From: Smallanthus sonchifolius
Lineage: Eukaryota; Streptophyta; Magnoliopsida; Asterales; Asteraceae
Direction of reading: 5' to 3'
Length of the DNA: 64,000 bases
NCBI GenBank assembly: GCA_023525975.1
Contig: CM042034.1
Span: 5,091,501 to 5,155,500 of the forward strand
The notes beneath the pieces are model-generated. The model was not told the origin of the DNA, searched no databases, and worked only from the letters and a program-made list of their open reading frames with translations. This document shows positions 22,642-34,274 of the stretch, one piece after another. Within the stretch, counting starts at the first letter, position 1. Each line of letters opens with the position of its first letter. The position numbers were made by a program, and so were the translations under genes.

Positions 22642-23859
22642 ATCTTTTTGTTTACACTCCAGCAATGGATCAAAATTCTTCACCTGTGGCTTGCTGCAAA
22701 TCATAAGGCAAACTTCTTCAAAAAGTCGATTCTACCCCTATGTATTTTTGTATATTATATTATTTTCAGTTATTATGGTTGGAAGATGGAATGTATGTGT
22801 TAGAATATAGTAGTAAGATTGTAGGGATGTCGGAAGCGGAACTTGCAAATCTTTTTTGCTCATCTTCCAGAATTCTTTTGTGCAATGGTTCAGTCTCGGT
22901 GTATTAGTTTCGGGCTGATTATTATTATTGATGAACTTTGAAGCACAATCTTGTTTTTCATGTTGAACAAAGGACTACAAAAAGCTTTATAGGAAGTAGA
23001 TGTAAAAGCGGGTTGTCATGATTGTGTGACGAGATGAGTTGGGTTAAGGCATTTTTCAGTTTTCTTAATAAGTGTGTCAAATAAGATTGCATAAGCTATT
23101 GTTATACTAACAACTTTATTTTTAGAAGAGTTGTTTAGTATGTTATATGCATTAAATATACAGTCTTCAGTGATTTTTGACATGTTCAATCCATTTTTCT
23201 ACCATAATTTAAATTGCTTTTTTTATAAGTAAATTAGTTGAAATTACCATCTTGTTATAGTAATTCACAAAACCACAAAATGGAACACAAAATATCACCC
23301 TGCCACTCCTGGGGGTAGTAGTTTATGGCTTTGCGTCCGAACTAACAACTAGCAATGACTTTGCATCCAAACTAACAACCTGCAAGTATATTTGTCATTG
23401 ATCGTATTAAAACTACGACAACTTTTTTCTTTGAGATGTCTTATAAACGTCGTATGTCGATAGCTTCAAGCTATAATGATATGTTTAAATCATTAAATCT
23501 GTTCAATATATTGATTTTGGTCCACAAGATTCTTTTATTTTGAAAGCAATAATTTCAAAGAAAATCTGTTCGAATTATTGATTTTGGTCACAAGATACTT
23601 TTGTTTTGAAAACAATAATTTCAAAGAAAGACAAAATTAAAATAAAAATTCAGAGGACCAAAGTGGCAGATTGGAAATAGTTGAAGGGTTCATTCTTATA
23701 ATCTTGATACCAATAAAAGAAAACGGGTCAACCCGATCCAGTAACCCGATATTTGGATCTTTATTCAGTAGCGCGCGAGACCTGCACAGAATCCCAACTT
23801 TCTTCCTTCAAACCCTCATTCACAAAATCACACGCAAATTATTAATTCGGGTAGCAGCA
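22642..23859. other. Spacer between auxilin-like and RPA-interacting protein genes
   Basis: The first 250-300 bases are likely the auxilin 3' untranslated region. An AGGTGGCAA-family fragment with TTATATGCATTAAATATAC lies near 23140-23250. A 67-bp tandem duplication is at 23495-23631. The region just before 23860 is the promoter and 5' leader of the next gene; I see no reliable TATA box. Confidence 0.6.
23495..23631. repeat. Two-copy 67-bp tandem duplication
   Basis: The unit beginning AAATCTGTTCAATATATTG at 23495 is repeated from 23562 with a few changes, both copies ending AATAATTTCAAAGAAA. It lies about 230 bases upstream of the RPA-interacting protein start, so it could affect promoter spacing. 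Confidence 0.8.
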
Positions 23860-26678
23860 ATGGCGGCGGGAGAAGAAGATAACAAATCTTCAACACGATC
23901 ATCTATAAAATCTCATGTTTCGTTCAATAATTATCCGAGATGGAAAGACAAGGTTTGAATTCATCTCCGTTCATGAAAAATATGGTCTCATCGAGTTTGA
24001 TTTCTGAATTTACTGTATCCTTTCAATTCGTTTAGTTTTCTGAATTTTTGTTTCGTTAATTAATTCTTGACCTAGGCTTGAACGGACAAATTGTAGGTTA
24101 TTAGTCGCTAACTGCTAACTTACGCACGTTGTAGTTGATTAGTCATTGAATTACACAATTTTGACTTTGTCTAGGTATGTAAGTCAGTAGCCTATCAATT
24201 GATGTATGCTAATGATGAATCATCAGATTTTTATTTTTATTTTTTATGTTGAATTGACGAATTGTATTAGTGAAAAGAGTGTGTTTGGTTCAAGGTGAAC
24301 ATTAAGTGCTGTTAGATTTATGTGTGCAAAGTTTATTAATCACAGGGCTTTTGTTTTTGGAACTATGATTATTTTATTGGAAAAGGGTTATGTGAGAAAT
24401 TGTTTATTTGACCTTGAAATTTGAAGGTGAATTTGTTAGGTTGTTGAAGTATATGTTCTTGTGTTTTAGCTAAGGGAGAACTGTTACAATAGAGTTCGAG
24501 CTGACAGGAGTCGGCTTTTATGGAAAATGAGGTTACCTGATTCGAGGGACCATTCTCCTGGACACGAGGTTTGTCTTCTTACTTACTCATCTTCGCCTTT
24601 TGTACATAGCTCGCCTTAAAAGCCCCAACACCTGCGCATGAGGTCGCCATGGGCCTAGGTGCGCTTTTTAAAACCAAGGATTTTGCTGTATGAATGTTTG
24701 GCATTTCTGATTGTTTGTATGGTTAATCCATAGTTTAGTCTTTGTTACACTGTCGATACTGATTATTAATGTCATATGCCGTTTACAGCAACTGGTAGAT
24801 TTGGACATAGCCTATACTCGTGATATACACAAATGTTGTTGGTTGAAGTTCCCACTTCAAGTTTTATCTTTTCATTGCAGGAGTTAGTTAAATCAACATT
24901 CCAAGACATTGTATCTGAAGAACTTAGAAAAATAAAAGAGACACCAATGAAAAGTTGTTCGGAAACTAGTGATGATATGTTATGGGAATATGATGGTCTT
25001 CATGCAGCATACCAAGGTGAATGTGAAGAAATTTTGTTGGAAATGCAAAAGATATTTTACGAGGATCTTAAAAGTGAACAAATTGGAACAGGTAAAGTTT
25101 GGTTGGGCATATGGTTATAATCCCCCGTATCCCTGAATTGTTGGATTTTTTTATTATTTTTATTTTTCTCAGAAGAAAAAAACCTTCTTTTGTTAAACAT
25201 AAATTGAGATTGTTTTACTATTTTCTTGGGCTATTACGGTTTCACATTCTTTTCTCCTATTTGCAGAACCAGATAGCTTTATTAAAGTATGGGAAGAGGA
25301 GGAAGATGAATACCTAGCCTGTGCTGTTTTTGAGAATATGCAGCTGAATGATGAAAAGGTATGACCGTCATACAATTTTTTAGTTTTAATTTTTTTTGTT
25401 TTTGCAGATTTACCGTTGATGTTTCCTTGACCAAAGGTTTTGTCATTGTCATCAATTTAACTAAAAGAGCATAATTGGAACCTAATTTATCTACGTAGAT
25501 CTAAAGAAGACATTACTAATTACATGTAGACTAATATACTTTAAGAGGACAACTATGAACTTGAAAGAAGACGAAGAGATTTTCTTTAGCTTAAGTCATT
25601 TTAAGCAATTCAATCACAAAATCGCATTCTGAAGAATAAATTATATTGATTATAAGCCAACTAAAACAATTTTATCAAAAGCTTAAGTAGAGATATTTCA
25701 TGTGGTAAACTGGTAATCATACACTATTGCATCTTCAAGACGCTCTTTGATCCCAAATTTTGCATAACTACAATTAATTATGTGTGTATATGTTTGCAAT
25801 AGGTGGGAAAAGAGGTTTGGTGTCCCATGTGCAAGCAAGGAGTATTGCAACAGAACCGACATATTATCTTTTGTTCTCTTTGTGAACTTAAACTTGACAG
25901 AGGCGATGAGGTCCCAACGACTTTATCTTTACATTCACATTTAGTAGCTGATCATATATAAGATGGTAAAATGGGTGGCTGGGTTGGAGGTCAAATTGTT
26001 GTGTCAAAACATGGTAGCACGGTCAAAGCTGGTTGAGTTGGATTGGACCGACTGCAAGCACCTAATTTTTTAACTTTTTAAATAATCACTGTGTTAAATA
26101 CGATTACTAAACTACATTACTACAACAATAATTCAAAGATTCTTTAACTAAACAATTTAGAAGGCTTTATGCATTCGAATACATTGAGGGTGAATTTCAA
26201 CTTGTTTTGCCTGCTTGACACATTTGATTATATTTAGAGATTTAAATATTAACAATATTTATAAAGTCCAAAAAAGAGTACCAAAAGGTGCTGATGGGTT
26301 AACCCGACCTGTTTTGACTAGAACTTAAAGATGATCTCTATTCAGCCAAACCCATTTTCCGCAGCCTGCTCGTTTCCCCACCTGTACCAATCTGGTCACG
26401 CACCGTTAGTTTTTTGTTCTTTAGGTTGAGATTTTGCATCTTTAATGTTTCTGGATTTTCTACATATAGTTTATTTTCTTTATTGATCCTCAATATCCAT
26501 TGTGACTTGTGATTAGGTCACTCTGGAGCTTCTTCGGGACCGGTTAGCAGAAGCTCATGGACAACATTTTGATAGGGGGTGCAGGTTGAGGCCAAAGTTC
26601 TGTATCCAGTCTAAATTTGATATAACTGCCTTGTACATGGAGTGTCAAGATTGCAATACTTTTGAGATTGTAATTTAG
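23860..26678 (+). CDS. RPAIN: RPA-interacting protein (RPA nuclear import factor)
   Basis: In animals this protein binds replication protein A and carries it into the nucleus. Six exons (23860-23952, 24470-24568, 24881-25091, 25267-25358, 25803-25910, 26517-26678) encode 254 residues. The N-terminal module has NYPRWKDKLRENCYNRVRAD, the family's Lys/Arg-rich RPA-binding start. The middle is acidic and includes ELVKSTFQDIVSEEL and a WEEEEDEYLACAVFENM segment. The C-terminal zinc finger has VWCPMCKQGVL (Cys about 172 and 175), FCSLC (about 189 and 192) and a final ECQDCNTFEIVI. The start is the ATG that opens MAAGEEDNKSS; it matches the exon structure and no better upstream start exists in frame. 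Intron 5 carries a copy of the AGGTGGCAA repeat family (about 25968-26390). Confidence 0.92.
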
Positions 26679-28302
26679 CATCTTTTATTTTTGTAATCTA
26701 TTGGCAATTATGTACTAGTAGAAAAGAAACCAACCAAACTTTAGTCATCTGGTTTGTATTTTTCAAATCAAATGAATTTAGTTAGCTGGTTTTGTAGTAC
26801 TTTTAATATTGATAGGTATGGTTAAATCGTCATCCTTTCACTAATACCAGGATGTTACATAGTTTTCAAATTTTGTTTAATTATGATATATGAGGAACGG
26901 TTATTATTCCTAGGCTTTCAAATTATGATACATTACGGTACATAAATTTCATATTTTATTCCATTATGATACGTAAGTGATAAGCTTAGCAAAACGAGAG
27001 GGTTGGACGGGGTTGGGTATCGTGTCAGAATTGGTTCGAGTCAGGACGAGTTTGGGTTAGAACGGTTTGAGTGAAAATTAGCTTGAGTCAAAGCGGGCCA
27101 TTTTAAAAGAACATTACTTTGGTTCGGTCTAAATCGGTTCGGCCTAAGTGAGCTTGGAATGAAATGTCTGTCATAGTTTTGGAATCAATCATTTTTTTTA
27201 ACACGGCGAAAAATTAGTCCAAACGTTTTCATTTGAAAACAATATAATATAAGGTTTATAAATCTCAAACTTGCTTTTTATCTCATTTGTAAAACCACTA
27301 TCGGGATAAAACCCACTCGTCATAACATGTTATGTAGTTAAGCTACTACTAAATAACAATATCCAAATGTGAATTAATCAAAATACAAAACAAGTTCAAC
27401 TACGAGATGGGTAATCGGTGTGTTTTCTCAAGAGCTTGATCTTTCAACTCCAACACAATCATAACATTTCCTAAGGCAATACAACACCACAAGCTAGTAC
27501 TATTGAAATATAAGATGATATCTAACCAAAACATATAAAACTCAAAATCACCGAAATCTCAAATTTCACTTCGTCCGCTGTAATTTACGTCAGCCAGCGT
27601 AATTTAGGCCACTTCAAGATTGGCCAGCGTATAAACTTGGCATATACAATATGTTTGGCCGTATAAGCTCCTGAGACCGGTTCAAATTACACCCCATGTG
27701 CGTACTTTACGTCCCCTACAGGTCTCAAGCCTCATTTGACCATTTCTTGATAAATTCTTACCTATTTTTACCATAAAACATCTAAACCAACATGAAAACA
27801 CGATTTAATGATTTATACATGTTACCAACTACTAATTTAACTATACTTCCAATTTTTTATTTCAATTCGGTTAACGGATAAGGGTTGAAAAAATCAAAAC
27901 CGAACAAACCGTTAATCGAACCAATGAACACCCCTGAAAAAGTTATGACCCAACCTTGTTATTTCTCAAAGTTAATGACTGCAACTGAAATATGTGTACC
28001 AAGTTGAAACATATAAAAACAGACATAAGAAACTACGCGCCATGAAGCGCGTGGATCAGGCACGAGAGAGAGAGAGAGAGAGAGAGCTGATCGCCAAGAA
28101 GTCGTTGAATAATCGAATTCCATTTCGCGTCTTCTGCATCGACGGGCGGCGGCAGTGTTAAGAACCCTAGTTCCCAAATTTCTCTATGCTTCAACTTACA
28201 TGTAACTCACAATCATAAATTCAATTCCTTTTGTGTACATAGCGGCTGGCTGTGGTGGTTTTTTGGGGATTTTTCCTCGAATAATAAAAATCAAACCTAA
28301 AA
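26679..28302. other. Intergenic spacer
   Basis: I see no gene. A repeat with GGTTCG and GGTTTGAGT words spans about 26990-27150, and a second GGTTAACGG-type fragment lies near 27860-27940. A GA dinucleotide run (28063-28087) sits about 215 bases upstream of the next start codon and is probably in its promoter or 5' leader. Confidence 0.55.
28063..28087 (+). promoter_or_regulatory. GA-repeat upstream of the 157-residue gene
   Basis: An uninterrupted GA run of about 25 bases lies roughly 215 bases before the start codon at 28303. Such runs are common in plant core promoters and leaders and can bind BBR/BPC proteins; a role here is inference from position only. Confidence 0.4.
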
Positions 28303-30581
28303 ATGCTCGAAAACCCTACCGATTCATCTTCCACGGCCACCGTCAAACGCTATGCTCCCCCTAATCAAAGGTATCCGTCTTCTCTTCGTTTATATCACCA
28401 AATTGCGGTGTCCTAATTTCGCTGATTTTTGACCTAATCGGTGTTTTTCGTTTGTTTATGAAGGAATCGAGCTCTTGGAAGGAGGAAATCTGGTGGAGGT
28501 AAATCTATTTCTCTAAGTATGATTCTTTCTTATTGTAGCTTGGAGAAGATGAAATTACCTGCATAAATGCATATTTAGGATTTGGAATGTGCGATTTTGC
28601 TTGATATTAGGTTTTTTCAGCAAACATGTTTATTGTGATTTTGTGGAGATTTGGAAACTTCCATTTGATGCTCAGGATTCATTATCTGAGGTGTATTTGT
28701 TATTTTAGAAGCTGAAGGATTGGAAGAACATCTAAAACACCTTATTTCTAGATTAGAGAGATGCCAATCACCAAATTGTTAATAAGAATTATAGTGTTGT
28801 GCATTTTTATTTCTGAAGAAGTGTTTTGTAGGTAGATGAAATCCTTGATGAAAATTGTTTATTCGATCTTAGAAGTTAGAACCAATGGGTTGTGATTTAT
28901 GTTTCTGACTTCATCAACATTCAGTTGGTTGTCTTGCTTTATATTATGTTGATCAATATGATAGAAGGGTTTTGCAATTATATTAAAATTTGAATAATGG
29001 TATTTCTTTTAGCATCACGTCGTTTCAAACAAACACGCTACAAAGATTCAGAATTTGTTGATGCAGTTCCAATATACTTTTAGAAGGGTGATATGGTAAA
29101 AAAGATTAGATGGGATGATCTTTAAGATATTTTCGTAAGCTGATTGGTCTGTAATTGCAGATAGATTGGAACGGGCAAGTAGTTATGGGAACGATGGAGA
29201 AAAAAGTCAAGCTGCTGGGTTAAGAAATGTTCCTATAATGGATCATGCAGATCCACCGCGGTTAATTGGCTTGCAAGGATGCTGTAACAGTGAAGCTTAT
29301 CAATTTCTAAACAATCGTATGTATTTAATTACTTATTATCTGTCATAAAGTTGTAACATTTTCTTGTTCGGTAGGTTTTCTTTCGGTTCATTTTGTCTAT
29401 TTAACAAACACAAAGATGATATTGATTTCGTTCACTATAGTCTTATTGAAGGGTGTTTTAGAATTTTGGCATTTAGTTAACACAATTTTTGTTTTGCGAG
29501 TATTTACTGATTAAGTAGTAATGTTGCTGCATGCATTCTAAAACACAGGTTGGGCAGCTGCTATGACTGCATATGAAAGTCCCTCTACTGATTTAGCTGG
29601 TGAGTGAGAAAAGTCTGAATTTTGATAGACGATTTCCACCTTTTCTTATCACTTCTATATAACATTAAACTGGTTAGTTTTTTAAAGTTTTTAATCAGCT
29701 ATGAAAATGTCATAAGAAAAAGAACATGTCATCCTTTGCCAGAATGGAAATCCACGAGTTTGACCCATTTACGTATGAATAGATCTATCTGGATTTTGTT
29801 TTATTTTTATCAGATCAATGGGTAAACTTAAAAGTTTAAGCTGCAATGGAAACAGGTCAAGTGGGTTCAGAGGTTACCAAAAGTGTACTTTTAATGCATA
29901 CAACCGTAATCATTTATGCTAAAAGTTGATATTCAATTATTCACTGCAATAATATAATTTTTGTAATCATATGTAACACCCTATTATTTATAAAAAGTTG
30001 GATGAAAAGTGTTTCAGGTCGACCTAACCCCAACTGTACAAAATATTACCTGTTATTACCCGGGTAACAAAGAAAATTAGTATAGACAGATGGATACTCA
30101 TTATTCTTCCTTTTTGGTATTTTACAGAGCGGCCTGTAATGTATTCAGGAAGCAGTGCATCAGCATGGGGGCAAATTAGGCTTCCTCACCAGGTTAAACT
30201 ATAAGCTAAGGGTGTGCACAAATTGGCCTGTGCCTACGAAACCAAACCGAGTTGAGACTGGAGCCAGACCTGATCTGGTTTTAAAAAAATAAGTATTTTC
30301 CAATATTGTAACAGACGTCAGTGTGTATTCTTATTTTTTGAATTAAAAAACCTTGAATCTTTATTTGGTTCACTATTTGGGCCGGGACCAGATTAGATCA
30401 GTCTAGATTTTGTATTTTTCTGTTTAGTTTTGGTCTGTTTCAATTCTCTAAAACCATTTCTTGTTTTATATATTGGTTTCAGATGTTTTCCCCGATGGCA
30501 GGAGTCGGGCCTTCCGGGCCTCAAATGGATTTCATAAGTGAACTCAGGCAAGCAATGCATAACTCAAATGCCCAATTCTGA
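28303..30581 (+). CDS. Small plant protein of unknown function (157 residues)
   Basis: I do not recognise this protein by name. Six short exons (28303-28370, 28464-28498, 29161-29316, 29549-29599, 30128-30192, 30483-30581) join in a single frame with all borders GT-AG, which argues for a real gene. The N-terminus is basic (TVKRYAPPNQRNRALGRRKS). The middle includes NVPIMDHADPPRLIGLQGCC and SEAYQFLNNRWAAAMTAYE. The C-terminal third has ERPVMYSGSSASAWGQIRLP and ends FISELRQAMHNSNAQF. There is no signal peptide, membrane segment or zinc motif. The basic, Arg-rich start might target a nucleic acid or the nucleus; that is a guess. Intron 4 holds an AGGTGGCAA-family copy (about 29745-30070). Confidence 0.75.
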
Positions 30582-30993
30582 CAGTAATTATCAAGTTTGG
30601 AACCCGGTTTGAGCTTCTGTTTAGCTTTTCTATCTTTCAGGACATGTTAATCACAGTTACTGTTGTATGTGTTCTTAACTTGGATTTATGCTGTATTTTA
30701 TGTGAAGGATTATTTGGTGTTTGTGCTTAGTTTGTTTTATACCATTCATGCATAAATTTGATGATTCTTTGTTTTATACTATTAACCGGGTGTATGGCTT
30801 TTCAACCGGTGAAATTTAGGGGTGTGTACGGGTCAGTTTGGACTGACGATAACCAAAAACATCAGTTATTGGAATGGCTAATTGGTTTGTTTGATTAATT
30901 TCTATTCAGTTAAATATTTGAAATGCTTTGGTTAACGGATTGACTGGTCACTGGTGAGCTTTATTTTTGAACATTGAAACTAAGAATAATAAA

Positions 30994-31430
30994 GAGTAAA
31001 TACGGATAGTCCCTGTGGTTTACCCAAATTTTGGATTTAGTCCCTAGGTTTGAGAAACTACATAGGCATTCCCAAACTTTGCACGCATGTTACACAGACA
31101 GTCCCCAACTTGGATGGACGTTAGTTTGCTCCGTTAAATACCCTCACGTACAATCCACGTGAGGGTATATTTGTCTTTTCGCACCTATTGTTTATAAAAC
31201 CCTAAATACCCCGTCATGTCCATTAATAAGCAATAGGTGCGAAAAGACAAATATACCCTCACGTGGATTGCACGTGAGGGTATTTAACGGAGCAAACTAA
31301 CATCTATCCAAGTTGGGGATAGTCTGTGTAACACGCGTGCAAAGTTTGGGACTGCCTATGTAGTTTCTCAAACCTAAGGACCAAATCCAAAATTTGGGTA
31401 AACCACGGGGACTATCCGTGTAATTTACTC
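30994..31430. mobile_element. Palindromic Mutator-like MITE with 9-bp target duplication
   Basis: GAGTAAATACGGATAGTCCC begins the left arm and the right arm ends GGGACTATCCGTGTAATTTACTC. Arms of about 195 bases are near-perfect reverse complements, separated by a loop of about 40 bases around 31192-31230. AATAATAAA stands at 30985-30993 and again at 31431-31439, a clean 9-bp duplication as left by Mutator-type transposases. It has no coding capacity. It lies between the 157-residue gene and the 3' end of the NdhV-like gene. Confidence 0.88.
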
Positions 31431-31680
31431 AATAATAAAAGTACATCCACACATTGATTCCTATATTAAGATCCTTATTATGTAATATCACATAATCGCT
31501 TTTGGATCCAATGTACGAACTAATGAAACCATCAAAGAACTGGTAACTGGTGTGAATAAATGCCATTAAAATATGTATAAACATTGTGCTTACAGCATCA
31601 AGAACCTAAAAAACTTGTACAATGGACGGTGATGATGTGTATGCTTCTCGAGTTCAAACTGTTTCTCATTTGAAACACGG

Positions 31681-33619
31681 TCAGTCCGTCCAAACGGGAA
31701 TTATTCCTTGTGCAGCTAAACGCTTTTCGACCCTGAAGACAAGTAGGTTTGCTGTGACTTTTTTCTCATCAACGAGAAACGGTTCAACATTGCTGGCAGT
31801 TGTCCCGTATGACGATATTGAAAACCCTTTTGGACCTGTTCGAATTGAGATGATTATTTTGTGGTGTTCTTGAATTTGTTGATAAAAGAAGGAAGAACTC
31901 ACCAGTGATGTTACCATCTGGGAATAGTGCCCAGAATGTATAAGGGATGCCCTTCTTCAGAAATGACCCTTCAAGCTGTACATAAAGAAGAGGCCTTATT
32001 TGGCATGGGGGTAATGGATACAGTTGTTAAACGGGTCGTGTTAACAGATTGGCGGGTCAAACATGAACACTAAAAAGATACATGAATCTGAACACGTGAC
32101 ATGGATACTACCAGTTTAACCTGAAATTTTCTTTTAATACTTTTTTCATTTGCATATTAATTCTCTAAAACTACAAATTTACAACAACAAAAAATACAAA
32201 TGTATGTGAAATAATTTTGTTTAAACTATAAAACTTGATTCTTATATATCTCTTTTATCTTTTAGACTTTGGTATGAAATACTCAATTATGACGTAAAAG
32301 TACTTTTTTTTTAGTTTATAAAAACAAACAACTTAAACAGGCCAACCTACGAACCCATCAGGTCACCCGAACACGACCCATTTAGCTAAACGTGATTGCT
32401 GGTTCGGTCAAACTAAACCCAAACCTGCAAATTTTGTGTTATTTCGTATCTCAGAAATTCACACCTCTGTTAATGAACCTAACTTGAATCTACTTGGGCG
32501 CGTGGAGCCCCTTTCTGAATTAACAGAAGGGATTCGGGTTCAAGGTATAACAAAAACGAAGCGGGTCAGGTACAATTCAAGCCAACCACTTTCATAGGCC
32601 ATCCTCTAAAACTACCTAATTGTGATGAAATTATTTTTAACGTGGATACGTAAAGACGACAAAAATGCAAGCGTGATTACCTTGTTATCCTCGAAAAATA
32701 ACTCGAGTTCTTTGATATCTTGTTGTTTTTCAAGAGTTGATCGTAGAGATGGAATCACATCCTCTTCCATCATCTCCGGCAATGCCTTAGCAGGGGCTTT
32801 TGCCGGAGGCTTTGGCTTTGGCTTTTCCGGAGCAGCAGCAGCATCATCTTTGGTTTCAGCAGCAACTACAATCAACAATAACAGAATATCATACCATAAA
32901 TAAATGAAATTCATGGACCACATCTATAAGTTTCTGCATGATACAGATTACATAGACTATAATTGGTGATTATATCCTGTGTTCATAGAACTGGACCGAT
33001 ATGCCTATTTGAACCGTTTTCGTTTAAACTGAACCGAGTGCTTGGACCAGGTTTCCAGCTATTTTAAACCTTTTTTTATTTTCTTCTTGCAAAATTCATT
33101 TTTTAATTAATTTGGCATTTTAAATTCCATATTTTATTTATTTAAGTCTTCGTATATCATTAAAATTGCAAATTCACATCAAAACACAAAACATTTTTAT
33201 ATTTTGTATCTGTATATATGGTTTTAATTTTTGTATTATATATGATTTCATCCGGTTTTTAAATCCAGTCCGACCAGTAAGGCTATAAGACGTCCTGTCC
33301 GGTTCTGAAAACATTGATTATAACAATCAACTGTTACAAAATTAACAAGTGAAAATTACCAGTAGAAGCAGCGGATGATTCTGCATAGCAAACTGCGTTC
33401 CGATGCGAAATGACAAATTTAGCGGCAATCTGTTCACCGAAACCAGAAATCGATCAACATGACACATAGCAGAAGCTAAATTGTGCGTGAGTTAAGTAAC
33501 CGTACCAGAGGAAGCGAAGAGGAACTCCATTTAGGATCACGAGAGCAGTATGGAGAAGACGGAAAATTCAAATTCAAATTCAAATTCGGCAACGTAATCG
33601 ATCCTCTGGTGGTTGCCAT
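31681..33619 (-). CDS. ndhV: Chloroplast NDH complex subunit NdhV-like (DUF2996 family)
   Basis: NdhV is a small stromal subunit that stabilises the chloroplast NADH dehydrogenase-like complex used in cyclic electron flow. Five exons on the minus strand (33619-33506, 33429-33360, 32865-32681, 31975-31903, 31835-31681) encode 198 residues. The N-terminus is a Ser/Thr-rich, acid-free transit peptide (MATTRGSITLPNLNL) running to about residue 50. An Ala/Pro/Lys linker (PEKPKPKPPAKAPAKA) follows. The conserved domain begins VIPSLRSTLEKQQ and includes LELFFEDNK, GPKGFSISSYG, VEPFLVDEKKVTANLL and a C-terminal GIIPVW. This matches the cyanobacterial and plant DUF2996 pattern as I remember it. The family call is good; equating it with Arabidopsis NdhV rests on memory. 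Its intron 3 (31976-32680) contains AACGGGTCGTG-type repeat sequence. Confidence 0.75.
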
Positions 33620-34274
33620 TTTAATCGATAGTGATGATGATGATGTTGATACATGGAACTTCATCATTGTTCTCGAATGAGCTGAATTAAATTTGTTAGG
33701 GCTTGAATAGAATTGGGGGTAAGTTCGTTAATGTCATTCACAAACCGCTTTGGAGGATTTGACACCACTGAGTTCACTTGCAAGCACGCTTTGTTTGTAT
33801 ATGTAAAACTATTTCAATTTTCTTTAATATTTTAACAAACGCATAAATATGTGTTATTTATATAACATAATATAACATATGTGTTATTTAATTATTTTTT
33901 ATCATAATTTAACATAACATAATAATTATTATATAAATATATATTGAATAAAAATTATACAAAGAAATTTCAAGCTTTTAGTGGTCTGAACTTAAGTAGC
34001 TCACAAGTGGTTCAGCTCGTTTATATCACAACCCTAGTTCCTCCTGTTATATATGCAAACTGAAGTGGATAATTATGTGTTTTGTTTATTATGAAGCATT
34101 TACATTTACAATGAATCGGATCTAGTGTGTAGTACTATGTTATACAATACAAGACCGCAGAGTAAACGTCAGAAGGTGGAATGCTACATGTTCGTATTGA
34201 TCATTTCTAGATCTTGATGATCTCACACGTTGATTGGCGAGGGAATGTGATATTAATCATCTTGAATTCGTACA
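33620..34274. other. Spacer between NdhV-like and MLO genes
   Basis: Both genes are on the minus strand, so this contains the NdhV promoter and the MLO 3' untranslated region. The part near 33840-33960 is AT-rich with ATATAACATAA words. No other gene or element is clear. Confidence 0.6.

Noticed and set aside
31622..31873. 83-residue plus-strand frame
   Set aside because: It is the antisense of the NdhV-like last exon, which has family similarity and splice sites.
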